Under the pieces are notes generated by a model. That model saw nothing but the letters and a program-made list of their open reading frames with translations, had not been told where the DNA came from and searched no databases. This document shows positions 17,624 through 26,817 of a stretch of 64,000 bases of DNA, piece after piece. Every line of letters begins with the position of its first letter. Position 1 is the stretch's first letter. This DNA is from Rhodococcus sp. IEGM 1409. Lineage in GTDB: Bacteria > Actinomycetota > Actinomycetes > Mycobacteriales > Mycobacteriaceae. A program made the position numbers and the translations under genes. Location of the stretch: NCBI RefSeq assembly GCF_030056735.1, contig NZ_JASHKN010000012.1:124001-188000 (forward strand), in the 5' to 3' direction.

Positions 17624-18745
17624 ATGGAATTCACCCTTACCGAGGCCCAGCAGGACCTGTCCGGCCTGACACGATCCGTCGTCACCGAACTGGTGACCAA
17701 CGATCGCCTTCGTGAGCTCGACGCCGTCGAAGACCGTTTCGACGCCACTTTGTGGAATGCTCTGGCTTCAGCCGGCGTTCTCGGCGCGGCACTTCCGGAA
17801 TCGGTGGGCGGCGACGGATTCGGTGTCCTCGAACAATGCAGCATCCTCGCCGAACTCGGACGCGGCGTCGCAGCCGTTCCGTTTTTGACGTCCATCGTCG
17901 GATCAGCCTCAGCGATAGCGGAATTCGGCTCGGACAAGCAGCGAGACGAATGGGCAAGCGCTGCCGCCGCCGGCGAGAAGATACTCACCGCGGCCCTCGC
18001 CGAGGAATACAACGACGACCCGGCCCACCCGATCACGCGTGCGGAGAAGACGGCTGACGGTTGGCGAATCGACGGAGCCAAGATCACCGTCGACAGTGCG
18101 CCGCTCGCAGATCTTTTCCTGGTCCCCGCGATCACCGAGGACGGTGTCGCGGTCTTCCTCGTCGAACCGTCGGACGCGGGCGTGAGCGTCACGAGGCAGT
18201 CGACCACCGATTTCTCGAGTGCGGGTCTCGTCGAGTTCGATTCGGTGCAGATCCCGGCCGATCGTGTTCTCGGCTCGGTTGCCCAGGGATCCGACATCGC
18301 AGCGTGGATCGTCGAGCGAATCCAGCTCGGTTCGAGCGCCTACCAGTACGGGGTGCTCGATCAAGCGCTGAAGCTGACCGCCGAATACGCCACCGAGCGT
18401 GTGCAGTTCGGTCGTCCGATCGGTAGTTTCCAGGCTGTGGCCCAGCGCCTCGCCGACGGATACATCGACGTCAAGGGCGTCCGTCTGACGCTGTGGGCTG
18501 CCGCGTGGCGTCTGAGCGAAGGACTTCCGTCCGACGGGGCCGTACAGACGGCCAAGTTCTGGGCCGCGGATGCGGGACACCGCGTCGGGCACACCGCTGT
18601 TCACGTTCACGGCGGTGTGGGTCTGGACGAGGACCACCCGGTTCACCGCTACTTCCTCGCCGCCAAGCATCACGAGTTCCTGCTCGGCAGCGCTACCGAT
18701 CAGCTTCGCGCACTGGGCAAGGAACTCGCCGCAGTCCCTGCCTGA
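17624..18745 (+). CDS. fadE27: Steroid acyl-CoA dehydrogenase FadE27 (ChsE5-type)
   Basis: 373 residues, acyl-CoA dehydrogenase fold, more divergent than its neighbour. The C-terminal half has QFGRPIGSFQAVAQRLAD and the closing HVHGGVGLDEDHPVHRYF. In the ChsE4-ChsE5 type only one chain supplies the catalytic base and the other completes FAD binding. Co-transcribed with fadE26 and fadD17, for the C26 to C24 round. Confidence 0.91.
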   Translation: MEFTLTEAQQDLSGLTRSVVTELVTNDRLRELDAVEDRFDATLWNALASAGVLGAALPESVGGDGFGVLEQCSILAELGRGVAAVPFLTSIVGSASAIAEFGSDKQRDEWASAAAAGEKILTAALAEEYNDDPAHPITRAEKTADGWRIDGAKITVDSAPLADLFLVPAITEDGVAVFLVEPSDAGVSVTRQSTTDFSSAGLVEFDSVQIPADRVLGSVAQGSDIAAWIVERIQLGSSAYQYGVLDQALKLTAEYATERVQFGRPIGSFQAVAQRLADGYIDVKGVRLTLWAAAWRLSEGLPSDGAVQTAKFWAADAGHRVGHTAVHVHGGVGLDEDHPVHRYFLAAKHHEFLLGSATDQLRALGKELAAVPA

Positions 18746-18806
18746 GCGAGTCCCACCGAGTGGAAATCCATGACCTGGTCCGAGACGAATCGATGATGAT
18801 GCAGCT

Positions 18807-20438
18807 ATGAGTCAGAGCCCCACTGTTTCCGATCTACTCCTCGGAGTCAGCGAGATCGACGACCGCGGCATCCGTTTCGAGGACCAGGTCATCTCCTGGC
18901 GCGAGCACGTTCAACGATCGTTCGATCGAGCAGCGCTGCTGGACACGCTGCTCGATCGAACGTGCCCCAGGCATTTCGGTCTTCTCATGGAGAACGTCCC
19001 CGAGTTCTCGCTACTGCTCGGCGCGGCATCATTCTCGGGTTCGGTTGCAGCCGGACTGAACACGACCAGGCGCGGCCCGGCACTAGCGCGAGACATTGCG
19101 CTCTCCGACTGCCAGGTGATATTCACCGAGAACAACCAGGCACACCTACTCGACGACCTCGATCTCGGTGACGTCCGGGTGATCAACGTGGATTCTCCGG
19201 CCTGGACGGAGTTGTTGGCGCCCTTCGCCGATACGCCGGCCTACGCGTCGACGGCGCAGCCCGACGATCTGTTGATGCTCATCTTCACCTCCGGAACCAG
19301 CGGTGATCCCAAAGCGGTTCGCTGCACGCACCACAAGTTGGCCTCTCCCGGGGTCATGCTTGCCGATCGCTTCAGGCTCGGCGCCGACGACGTCGTCTAC
19401 ATGGCGATGCCCATGTTCCATTCCAACGCCATGATGGCGGCGTGGACGGTTGCACTGCACGCTCGTGCGGGAATTGCCATGCGACGCAAGTTCTCCGCTT
19501 CGGGTTTTCTGCCCGATGTCCGCAAGTACGGAATCACGTACTCCAACTACGTCGGAAAACCGTTGTCCTTCATCGCGTCCACCCCCGAGGTGCCGAACGA
19601 GCGGGACAACACCTTGAAGATCATGTACGGCAACGAGGGTTCAGCTCCTGCCGTCGCCACCTTCGTCCGGCGTTTCGACGCCCGCGTCATCGACGGATTC
19701 GGTTCCACCGAGGGCGGCATTTCGATCTCCGCGGCACCGATTCCGCGGACCGGCGCCCTCGGACTGCTCCCGGACGGCGTCAAGATTCTTGATCCCGAGA
19801 CCGGAGCACCCTGCCCACCTGCGGTGTTCGACGCCGACGGCCGGATCACCAACGCCGACGAGGCAACCGGTGAATTGGTCAATGTCACCGGTCCAGGCAC
19901 GTTCGCCGGGTACTACAAGAACCCGGAAGCCGACGCCGAGCGAATGCGCAACGGCCAGTACTGGAGTGGCGATCTGGCGTACACGGATGTCGACGGCTAC
20001 GTCTACTTCGCGGGGCGCAGTTCCGGTTGGCTACGAGTGGACGGTGAGAACATCGGCGCCGCACCCATCGAACGCTCGCTGGTCGGTTACCCGGGCTTCG
20101 CGCAGGTTTCCGTGTACGCGGTCCCCGACCGCGACGTCGGCGACCGCGTCATGGCGTCGGTGATTCCGGTCGGCGACGTCGACAATTTCGACCCGGTCGC
20201 CGTGGCCGAATATATCGATTCTCGGCCGGAACTCGGGCCGAAGCAGAACCCGACCTTGATCCGCGTGTGCAGTGAGTTCCCGCGGACGGCAACGTTCAAG
20301 GTGGTCACTCGAACGCAGAGCGCCGAACGCTGGAACACCTCCGATCCGGTGTGGATCCGCCGGCGCGGTGAAGCCGCCTTCCAATTGCTGACTTCCGAAA
20401 TGGCGCTCGGCCTCGAGAAGACTCGAGAGTCGGTCTAG
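18807..20438 (+). CDS. fadD17: Steroid-CoA ligase FadD17
   Basis: 543 residues, ANL superfamily. The phosphate loop FTSGTSGDPKAV, the adenine motif GFGSTEGG, the hinge-region aspartate in YWSGDLAYTDVDGYVYF and the late lysine in PRTATFKVV are present. FadD17 acts on C24 steroid side chains and makes the CoA thioester at the expense of ATP. It is third in the fadE26 operon, 61 bases after fadE27, and starts MSQSPTVSDLL. Confidence 0.9.
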   Translation: MSQSPTVSDLLLGVSEIDDRGIRFEDQVISWREHVQRSFDRAALLDTLLDRTCPRHFGLLMENVPEFSLLLGAASFSGSVAAGLNTTRRGPALARDIALSDCQVIFTENNQAHLLDDLDLGDVRVINVDSPAWTELLAPFADTPAYASTAQPDDLLMLIFTSGTSGDPKAVRCTHHKLASPGVMLADRFRLGADDVVYMAMPMFHSNAMMAAWTVALHARAGIAMRRKFSASGFLPDVRKYGITYSNYVGKPLSFIASTPEVPNERDNTLKIMYGNEGSAPAVATFVRRFDARVIDGFGSTEGGISISAAPIPRTGALGLLPDGVKILDPETGAPCPPAVFDADGRITNADEATGELVNVTGPGTFAGYYKNPEADAERMRNGQYWSGDLAYTDVDGYVYFAGRSSGWLRVDGENIGAAPIERSLVGYPGFAQVSVYAVPDRDVGDRVMASVIPVGDVDNFDPVAVAEYIDSRPELGPKQNPTLIRVCSEFPRTATFKVVTRTQSAERWNTSDPVWIRRRGEAAFQLLTSEMALGLEKTRESV

Positions 20439-20540
20439 CCCGATCGGTCAGTAGTGCTGAGCAAGCGGTTTGTGCGCCGACACCGTGATTTTGCTCCGCT
20501 GCCTCACCATTGCGCCCGTTCTTCCGGCAAAATTGCGGGT

Positions 20541-20696
20541 ATGAAGAACCCGAACCTGACGCCTTCGCGCGTTCTCGCAGTTGTCCTCGCCGCCGCCCTG
20601 GTAATTTTCGTGATCGCACGCCGCCGCGACGACGGTGTTCTCAGCCGCGGAGAATGGTTGTCGGACAGCGTCGGACCGGACGACCTCGCCGGCTGA
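20541..20696 (+). CDS. Small single-pass membrane protein, hypothetical
   Basis: 51 residues with a clear hydrophobic helix (about 11-26, VLAVVLAAALVIFVIA) followed by RRR, so the C-terminus is probably cytosolic. No ribosome site stands out. It lies alone between the convergent fadD17 and nitronate-monooxygenase-like genes and is followed by a terminator hairpin (20702-20738). No family is recognised; a chance ORF is possible. Confidence 0.4.
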   Translation: MKNPNLTPSRVLAVVLAAALVIFVIARRRDDGVLSRGEWLSDSVGPDDLAG

Positions 20697-20701
20697 AACG
20701 C

Positions 20702-20738
20702 CGTATGCCCTCAGCCGAAACTCGGCCGAGGGCATACG
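20702..20738. terminator. Terminator hairpin between fadD17 side and the leftward fadD19 operon
   Basis: An 11-base perfect stem (20702-20712 with 20728-20738) and further CCGA/TCGG pairing in the loop. It lies between genes ending from both sides (20696 and 20752). Confidence 0.7.
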
Positions 20739-20751
20739 CACGTGTCATCTA

Positions 20752-21867
20752 CTACTTCATCGAATCCAGTCGGGTTCGCGCGTCCTCGAACCCCGACACC
20801 AGCTCGGCCATGACCTCGGCGACCGGGCGGATCTCGTTCATCCGGCCCACGATCTGACCGACGGGCATTGCCACAACTTCCGGGTTCTCCGATGCAGCGA
20901 TTCTCTGATGAGCATCGCTGACCAGTAGGTTCTGCAGCGGCATCGGCAAGGGCGCCGGTGCTCCCGGGTTCGACCAGGCTTCCGTCCACTTGGTCTTGAG
21001 CAACCGAGCGGGCTTACCTGAGTAGATGCGCGAACGTACGGTGTCGGCCGACGTCGCGCCCAACAGTGCACGCTGAATAGCGGACGGGCCTTCGCCCGAC
21101 GCACTGCCGAGTTTGTATTCGGACGTGGTGAGCCAGTACGAGCCCATCCATACTCCGGACGCACCGAGTGCGAGTGCAGCAGCCACCTGACGGCCGCTGC
21201 CGATACCGCCGGCAGCCAGCACGGCAGCCGAATCACCGAGTGCATCAACGATTTCCGGAACCAGAACCATCGAAGCAACCTCGCCGGTGTGACCGCCGGC
21301 CTCGTAGCCCTGCGCAATCACGATGTCGACGCCGTTAGCGACGTGACGACGTGCATGCTCGACTGCACCGGCCAGTGCCGCTACCGGCACGCCCTTCTCG
21401 TGTGCCTGATCGATCACGTCCTTCGGCGGCGATCCCAGTGCATTCGCGATCAACGCAATCCGATGCCCCAGAGCAACATCGACGTGAGATCGCGCCACCG
21501 AGTGAAGCCATCCCAGTACGCCGGTCGCATGCTCGACGTCGTCGGAAAGCGGCGGCACACCCAGTTCGTCGAGTGTGCGGTTGACGAAGGCGCGGTGCTC
21601 CTCAGGAATCAGCTTGTCGAGGTCGACGGCGCCGCCCTCGGTCGGCACCTTGGCCGGCATGACGATGTCGACGCCGTACGGCTTACCATCGGTGTTCTCG
21701 TCCATCCACGTCAGTGCAGCTTCGAGCTCTTCCGGGTCGTTGAACCGGACGCAACCGAGCACACCCAGACCGCCCGCGCGACTGATAGCGGCCGCGACGT
21801 GCTCGGAAGGAGTGAATCCGAAGATTGGGTATTCGATGCCGAACTTGTCGGCGAGATCCGAACGCAT
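20752..21867 (-). CDS. Nitronate monooxygenase-like FMN protein
   Basis: 371 residues, a TIM-barrel FMN protein of the nitronate monooxygenase/enoyl reductase class. Motifs are FGFTPSEHVAAAISRAGGLG near the start, IVIAQGYEAGGHTGEV (about 178-193) and AAGGIGSGRQVAAALALGASGVWMG. It is a distant relative of IpdC further on. It overlaps the fadD19 stop by one base, so it is co-translated with a steroid-CoA ligase. A steroid-CoA reductive or oxidative step is possible, but the substrate is unknown. Confidence 0.8.
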   Translation of the reverse strand: MRSDLADKFGIEYPIFGFTPSEHVAAAISRAGGLGVLGCVRFNDPEELEAALTWMDENTDGKPYGVDIVMPAKVPTEGGAVDLDKLIPEEHRAFVNRTLDELGVPPLSDDVEHATGVLGWLHSVARSHVDVALGHRIALIANALGSPPKDVIDQAHEKGVPVAALAGAVEHARRHVANGVDIVIAQGYEAGGHTGEVASMVLVPEIVDALGDSAAVLAAGGIGSGRQVAAALALGASGVWMGSYWLTTSEYKLGSASGEGPSAIQRALLGATSADTVRSRIYSGKPARLLKTKWTEAWSNPGAPAPLPMPLQNLLVSDAHQRIAASENPEVVAMPVGQIVGRMNEIRPVAEVMAELVSGFEDARTRLDSMK

Positions 21868-23540
21868 CAGGCTTCCACGCTTTCTGTCGGCGACGCCACA
21901 GGAGCGCCGTTTCCGTTGTGATCGTCAGCCTCGCGCGATTCCGTTTCGGCCTTCGCCCAGCGGTAGTCGGGCTTGCCTGCCGGGTTGCGCTTGATCTGGT
22001 CTACGAACCACACGCTTCGCGGAACCTTGTATCCGGCAATCTCTTTGCGCGCCGCGGTAGCGATGTCGTGCAGCGTCGGCGACGCGCCTTCGCGTACCTG
22101 AACCACTGCGGCAACCCGCTGACCGAAGCGGTCGTCGGGGATACCGACCACCAGCACGTCGAAGATGTCCGGGTGCGCCTTCAAAGCGCCCTCGACCTCT
22201 TCCGGGTACACCTTCTCGCCGCCGCTGTTGATGGACACCGAACCGCGGCCGAGCATCGTGACCGTGCCGTCGGCTTCGACCTGCGCGTAGTCGCCGGGGA
22301 TCGAGTAGCGAACACCGTTGATGGTCCGGAAGGTTTCGGCCGTCTTGACCTCGTCCTTGTAGTAACCGAGCGGGATGTTGCCCCTGCGAGCGAGCATGCC
22401 GCGCTTGCCCGAACCGGGCTCGACCTCGTTACCGTCGTCGTCGAGAACCGTTGTGGAGGCGTCGATCTTGACCGTCGGTCCGCCGGTGTGCTTCTGCCCC
22501 TTGCTCAATACTGCCAGTCCGCCGAAGCCCGTCTCGGACGCTCCGATGGAGTCCGTCAGCAGGCGGTTGGGCAGCAGTTCGAGGAACTGCTCCTGGATGC
22601 TCGGCGAGAAGAGGGCAGCGCTGCTGGCCATCACGTAGAGCGTCGAAAGATCGTACGGCTCACCGGTCTCCGGGTTTCCGGCGATCAGTGCGTCGAGCAT
22701 CGGGCGGCCCATTGCATCGCCCGTGATGAAGATCAGGTTGACCTTGTGCTTGTCGATGTTCTGCCACACCTCGTGAGCGTCGAACTCCGGGTGCATCAAA
22801 CAGGTTCCGCCGCCGAAGAGGCTGTGGAACACCGCCGACTGCGAACCGCCGTGAATCATCGGGGGGATCGGGTAGCGGATCATGCTCGGGTTGGCAGCGC
22901 CGACCTTTGCCATCTCGTACTCGTCCTCGACCGGGACTCCGGTGACGAAGTTGATGCCGCCGCCGAGCACACGCCACCAGTCCTCGTGACGCCACATGAC
23001 GCCCTTGGGGCTACCGGTCGTGCCGCCGGTGTAGAGCATGAAGATGTCGTCGTTGCTGCGATCTTCGAAATCGCGCTCACCCGAACTCTGCGCGAGTGCG
23101 TCCTCGTAGCCGATTCCGAAAGCACTGAAGTCCAGATCGGTGCCGTCCTCGACCACGATGACGGACTTGACCTTGGGAGTGTTCGGCAGGACGTTCGCGA
23201 CTTTGTCCGAGTAGCGTCGCTCGTGAATGAGCGCAACCATGTCGGAATTGTCGAAGATGTACTGCAACTCGTTCTCGACGTACCGGTAGTTGATGTTCAC
23301 CATCACGGCCCGGATTTTGAAAACGGCGACCATGGCCTCGATCGCCTCGATGACATTCCGGCAGTAGATGCCGACCTTGTCACCCGGCTGAACGCCATGT
23401 TCACGCAGGTAGTGACCGAGGCGATTCGCCCGGTCCTCCAACTGCGCATAAGTCGACTCGCGATTGTCCGAGACCAGCGCAACGCGGTCCGGAACGAGGT
23501 CGATTGCGTGCTCTACGAAGTCTGCGATGTTAAGGGCCAC
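21867..23540 (-). CDS. fadD19: Steroid-CoA ligase FadD19
   Basis: 557 residues starting VALNIADFVEHAIDLVPDRV, which matches the FadD19 N-terminus. ANL motifs are LYTGGTTGSPKGV, GASETGFGG, and PGDYAQVEADGTVTMLGRGS. In Rhodococcus, FadD19 is needed for degradation of C24-branched sterol side chains, which fits ltp3 and ltp4 nearby. The chosen GTG at 23540 is only 10 bases from the KstR-like box and has no ribosome site, so the mRNA may be leaderless. A longer reading frame to 23651 would cross the operator and is rejected. Confidence 0.9.
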   Translation of the reverse strand: MALNIADFVEHAIDLVPDRVALVSDNRESTYAQLEDRANRLGHYLREHGVQPGDKVGIYCRNVIEAIEAMVAVFKIRAVMVNINYRYVENELQYIFDNSDMVALIHERRYSDKVANVLPNTPKVKSVIVVEDGTDLDFSAFGIGYEDALAQSSGERDFEDRSNDDIFMLYTGGTTGSPKGVMWRHEDWWRVLGGGINFVTGVPVEDEYEMAKVGAANPSMIRYPIPPMIHGGSQSAVFHSLFGGGTCLMHPEFDAHEVWQNIDKHKVNLIFITGDAMGRPMLDALIAGNPETGEPYDLSTLYVMASSAALFSPSIQEQFLELLPNRLLTDSIGASETGFGGLAVLSKGQKHTGGPTVKIDASTTVLDDDGNEVEPGSGKRGMLARRGNIPLGYYKDEVKTAETFRTINGVRYSIPGDYAQVEADGTVTMLGRGSVSINSGGEKVYPEEVEGALKAHPDIFDVLVVGIPDDRFGQRVAAVVQVREGASPTLHDIATAARKEIAGYKVPRSVWFVDQIKRNPAGKPDYRWAKAETESREADDHNGNGAPVASPTESVEA

Positions 23541-23550
23541 GAGATCAAAG

Positions 23551-23564
23551 TAGAACGTGTTACC
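23551..23564. promoter_or_regulatory. KstR-like operator between fadD19 and echA19
   Basis: TAGAACGTGTTACC matches the KstR-type core on both halves except at the last base. A -10-like TCTACT on the minus strand (within 23549-23554) overlaps its right arm and lies about 8 bases before the fadD19 GTG. Confidence 0.8.
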
Positions 23565-23619
23565 GTTTCTGGCAAGACCCAATTTGAGAGCCAGCTCACA
23601 GACCCGCCAGGAGCCATCA

Positions 23620-24444
23620 GTGCCCACTTCGACGACCGAAAAATCAGACATTTCGGAAACCGCGCCACATTGCCTCGTAGAGAAGCGCGGTCACGTCCTC
23701 ATCGTGACGATGAACCGCCCCGAGCGTAAGAACGCCATCACCGGCGAGATGATGGCGATCATGGTCGATGCCTGGGACCAGGTCGACAACGACCCCGAGA
23801 TCCGCGTCGCAATCCTCACCGGGGCGGGCGGCGACTTCTGCGCCGGCGCCGACCTCAAGAACATGTCCGCCAAGCCGCCGGGAGATTCCTTCGCGGGCGG
23901 TGGCGTCGACATGTCCAAGATCGAAGGCCTCCTCAAGGGTCGTCGGTTGACAAAGCCGCTGATCGCCGCCGTCGAGGGTGCAGCTATCGCCGGCGGAACC
24001 GAAATCCTGCAGGGAACCGACATCCGTGTCGCGGGTGAGAGCGCCAAGTTCGGCGTCTCCGAAGCCAAGTGGGGGCTCTTCCCGCTCGGTGGATCCGCAG
24101 TGCGTCTGGTGCGCCAGATTCCGTACACGATCGCAGCGGACATCCTTCTCACAGGCCGTCACATCAAAGCTCCGGAGGCCAAGGAGATCGGACTCATCGG
24201 CCACGTCGTCCCGGACGGCCAAGCCCTCGACAAGGCACTGGAGCTCGCCGACCTGATCAGTGCCAACGGCCCCCTCGCCGTCCAGGCGATCCTCAAGACC
24301 ATCCGCGACACCGAGGGCATGCACGAGGAAGAGGCCTTCCAGATCGACGCGCAACTGGGCATGAAGGTGTTCATGAGCGCCGACGCCAAGGAGGGCCCGC
24401 GGGCGTTCGGAGAGAAGCGACCGCCCCAGTTCAAGGGTGTCTGA
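23620..24444 (+). CDS. echA19: Enoyl-CoA hydratase EchA19
   Basis: 274 residues, crotonase fold. [16 protein letters not shown], the oxyanion-hole segment [17 protein letters not shown], and [19 protein letters not shown] are in the expected order. EchA19 hydrates the C22-C23 or C24 steroid enoyl-CoA in side-chain breakdown. The GTG at 23620 is preceded by GGAG. It is divergent from fadD19 and probably shares the operator at 23551-23564. Confidence 0.9.
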   Translation: MPTSTTEKSDISETAPHCLVEKRGHVLIVTMNRPERKNAITGEMMAIMVDAWDQVDNDPEIRVAILTGAGGDFCAGADLKNMSAKPPGDSFAGGGVDMSKIEGLLKGRRLTKPLIAAVEGAAIAGGTEILQGTDIRVAGESAKFGVSEAKWGLFPLGGSAVRLVRQIPYTIAADILLTGRHIKAPEAKEIGLIGHVVPDGQALDKALELADLISANGPLAVQAILKTIRDTEGMHEEEAFQIDAQLGMKVFMSADAKEGPRAFGEKRPPQFKGV

Positions 24445-24454
24445 CCCACCCCTT

Positions 24455-24499
24455 TCCGATCTGCCCCTGTCTGATCTACCCCTGTCTGATCTGCCGCTG
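24455..24499. repeat. Three tandem 15-base repeats after echA19
   Basis: Three adjacent units of the form TCYGATCTRCCCCTG occupy 24455-24469, 24470-24484 and 24485-24499, starting eleven bases after the echA19 stop. They lead into the long hairpin at 24516-24566. Confidence 0.8.
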
Positions 24500-24515
24500 G
24501 CTGCACCCCCTTTTC

Positions 24516-24566
24516 GAGCGAACGTACCTTTCGGCGTCTTCAGTACGCCGAAAGGTACGTTCGCTC
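24516..24566. terminator. 22-bp perfect hairpin, copy 1 of a paired element
   Basis: A perfect 22-base inverted repeat (24516-24537 with 24545-24566) with a 7-base loop. It begins GAGCGAACG and ends CGTTCGCTC, as does the second element at 25619-25669. It overlaps the stop of the AbiEi-like gene and follows echA19, so it may end transcription from both sides. Confidence 0.8.
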
Positions 24567-25539
24567 AGCCGGTTTCGTCCAATTTCACCCACCTCGACCT
24601 CGCGAACAGCTGCGGCCGGGGCCGTGACTGCGCCAATCTGTAGTGCGCACGAAGGTCCTCGATCACGCGATCGGGATCAGTTCGCAGTGCACTGGGCACC
24701 GTCGGTAACACGATGATTCCCGCATTCTGCATTCGCGTCCGGCGTTCCACCGTGCGTTTGTAGTCCGTCGGCGCTGCATGCCATTCCAACGAGTCGATGT
24801 CCCACGCAAAGGCAACCGAATCGATCCATCCGTCCGGAATTGCGATGAAGTCTCCCTTCGCATCCCGGACCTCATGATTGAACAACATTTCCGGCAGCCC
24901 GCTCCGCTGCCACAGTTTTCGCGCGTGAACCTCAGGCACCGAATGGACGTTCGCGTTCACTTCGCGCAACACGACCCGAGGTAGCGCGGAACCCCGGCTG
25001 CTACCGGCGTCGAGTTCCTTCGCAAGTTCGCGCACCGAGACGTCGCCGCGCTGAACAGCCTCAGCGATGAGTGCCCGTGTGGGGTCGAGGGCATTGCACC
25101 GCCTCGCAGCGTCGAGTAACGCTCGCGGCAGCGGCGCACAGCGCAGACCGTTCCGAATCTCCGGCTCAGGCAATCGAACAGTGCGCTCTACCGTGACGAA
25201 CCCGACCGATTGAACTCGACGGTCGATGGGGATGAGCACCTGCACATCCCCCGAGTGCGTTCGATATCCGTACTCCGACATAGAGGATCGCCCAGTCAGC
25301 AGGGACTTGTCACCGCTCAACATGAGCGCCGCGATCGAGCGTTGACGTGGCGTCGGTTGACCGTTTCTGAGCAGGATGACCCCCGGCAATATGCGCTGCC
25401 ACGGTCCACCCACCCGACACCGGGTGTGCACTGCGGAGTTGGACACGCCCAATCGCGCCAACTCCGCCGTTCGGATCACTCCGCTTCGACTGACGCGGTA
25501 AATCGCGTCCAGATCATCGCCCCACGTTCCACGCCGCAT
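24565..25539 (-). CDS. AbiEi antitoxin-like / DUF559-type protein
   Basis: 324 residues. The N-terminal part (about 13-60, VSRSGVIRTAELARLGVSN then VHTRCRVGGPWQRILPGV) resembles the winged-helix domain of AbiEi-type antitoxins. The C-terminal part (PDGWIDSVAFAWDIDSLEWH) resembles the DUF559/Vsr-like nuclease core with Asp in place of the usual Glu. No AbiEii-like toxin gene is adjacent. Such orphan proteins are common in Rhodococcus; their function is unknown. The gene sits between two long related hairpins inside the sterol cluster, suggesting it entered as a cassette. Confidence 0.72.
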   Translation of the reverse strand: MRRGTWGDDLDAIYRVSRSGVIRTAELARLGVSNSAVHTRCRVGGPWQRILPGVILLRNGQPTPRQRSIAALMLSGDKSLLTGRSSMSEYGYRTHSGDVQVLIPIDRRVQSVGFVTVERTVRLPEPEIRNGLRCAPLPRALLDAARRCNALDPTRALIAEAVQRGDVSVRELAKELDAGSSRGSALPRVVLREVNANVHSVPEVHARKLWQRSGLPEMLFNHEVRDAKGDFIAIPDGWIDSVAFAWDIDSLEWHAAPTDYKRTVERRTRMQNAGIIVLPTVPSALRTDPDRVIEDLRAHYRLAQSRPRPQLFARSRWVKLDETG

Positions 25540-25618
25540 GGTTGCAGCATGACTCGAGCAGCAGCGCGGGTCCCGGCGGCGACCTGGGGTTTCAGTGCGC
25601 CTGTGGATAACTTTCGGC

Positions 25619-25669
25619 GAGCGAACGGCACGTTGAGCGCCTCAGATGCGCTGAACGTGCCGTTCGCTC
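25619..25669. terminator. 22-bp hairpin with one mismatch, copy 2 of a paired element
   Basis: Arms 25619-25640 and 25648-25669 with a 7-base loop and one internal mismatch. The outer nine bases equal those of the hairpin at 24516-24566 while the inner bases differ. It is followed by a G-rich and A-rich stretch, between convergent and divergent gene ends. Confidence 0.78.
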
Positions 25670-25706
25670 AGAAAAAGGGGGGCCCTCGAAAAAGGCAGGG
25701 TCCCGC

Positions 25707-26744
25707 TCAACCACCCACCGCAGCCGCGAGCTCACGCACATGGTCGGCGTCGCGGCAGGTCACCAGCAGCATCGTGACTCCGGCTTGCTCCCAACGCTTC
25801 ACCTCGGCGCGCACCTCGTCGACGTTGCCGATGATCATGGTCTCGGTGACCATGTCGTCGGGGACGACGGCAGCCGCTTCGTCCTTGCGGCCCGACATGA
25901 AGAGCCTGCCGATCTCGTCGACCTCCTTCTCGTAACCCATCCGCTTGTAGACCTGCGCGTGAAAGTTCAACTCCGGGGCGCCCATTCCGCCGACGTAGAG
26001 GGCCGTCATCGGCTTGAGAGCGGCGATGGCGGCGGCGCGATCGTCGGTCACGATGACCTGACACGTGGCGGCCACCTCGAAGTCTTCGCGACTACGACGG
26101 GCCCCGGCGCGCGCGAACCCTTCGTCGAGCCACTTGTTGTACATCGGGGCCAGGCGTGGGGTGTAGTAGATCGCCAGCCATCCGTCTGCGATTTCGCCGG
26201 CGAGCGCGACGTTCTTCGGCCCTTCGGCGCCGAGCCAGATCGGGATGTCCGCACGCAACGGGTGCGTAATGGGCTTGAGCGGCTTGCCAAGTCCCGAACT
26301 GCCCGGTCCCGCATACGGCAGAGGGTAGTGGGGTCCGGGACTGGTGACGGGCGCTTCACGGGCAAGAACCTGACGCACGATCGAGACGTATTCGCGAGTG
26401 CGAGCCAGCGGCTTCTCGAAAGGCTGGCCATACCAACCTTCGACGACCTGGGGTCCGGATACGCCGAGCCCGAGGATCGTTCGTCCGCCGCTCAGGTGGT
26501 CGAGGGTGAGCGCGTGCATGGCGCAACTGGTCGGTGTTCGCGCCGAAATCTGTACGACGGACGTACCGAGCCGGACCTTCTCGGTGCGCGATCCCCACCA
26601 GGCGAGCGGGGTGAATGCGTCCGAGCCCCAGGACTCCGCCGCGAAGACCGCGTCGAATCCCGCGCCTTCGGCGGCATCGATCAGTTCCGGGGCGTTTGCC
26701 GGCGGTTGTGCGCCCCAGTATCCGAGTTGCAACCCAAGCTTCAT
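25707..26744 (-). CDS. LLM-class F420-dependent oxidoreductase (Rv3520c type)
   Basis: 345 residues, luciferase-like TIM barrel. The start MKLGLQLGYWGAQPPANAPE is followed by FAAESWGSDAFTPLAWWGS, LDHLSGGRTILGLGVSGPQV and GAEGPKNVALAGEIADGWL, typical of coenzyme F420 users. Its neighbours match Rv3520c. The step it performs in sterol breakdown is not established to my knowledge. The ATG at 26744 has GGAGG eight bases upstream. It is divergent from the DUF35 gene across a perfect KstR-like box. Confidence 0.85.
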   Translation of the reverse strand: MKLGLQLGYWGAQPPANAPELIDAAEGAGFDAVFAAESWGSDAFTPLAWWGSRTEKVRLGTSVVQISARTPTSCAMHALTLDHLSGGRTILGLGVSGPQVVEGWYGQPFEKPLARTREYVSIVRQVLAREAPVTSPGPHYPLPYAGPGSSGLGKPLKPITHPLRADIPIWLGAEGPKNVALAGEIADGWLAIYYTPRLAPMYNKWLDEGFARAGARRSREDFEVAATCQVIVTDDRAAAIAALKPMTALYVGGMGAPELNFHAQVYKRMGYEKEVDEIGRLFMSGRKDEAAAVVPDDMVTETMIIGNVDEVRAEVKRWEQAGVTMLLVTCRDADHVRELAAAVGG

Positions 26745-26794
26745 CGCAGGCCTCCACATTGCCGGTGATCAGAAGTGACTCTTGCCACAATCTC

Positions 26795-26808
26795 TAGAAC
26801 CTGTTCTA
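26795..26808. promoter_or_regulatory. KstR-like operator, perfect palindrome outer bases
   Basis: TAGAACCTGTTCTA is the best match in the window to a KstR operator. It lies between the divergent LLM gene and the DUF35-ltp4-ltp3 operon. TCTACT (26805-26810) inside its right arm could be a -10 element placing transcription start at or near the GTG at 26818. Confidence 0.88.
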
Positions 26809-26817
26809 CTCGATCTT

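Noticed and set aside
20752-21867. Naming this protein IpdC
   Set aside because: It shares the FMN barrel, but the gene in the ipd operon at 39955-41016 is the clear IpdC; this one is a distant relative tied to fadD19.
21825-23729. 634-codon open frame on the + strand opposite fadD19
   Set aside because: It crosses the fadD19 operator and the start of echA19 and has no recognisable domain; the minus strand is a full ANL ligase.
24437-24643. Short + strand frame with repeated LSDLPLSDLP
   Set aside because: The repeats come from the 15-base tandem units after echA19; the frame overlaps the hairpin and the AbiEi-like gene and is unlikely to be translated.
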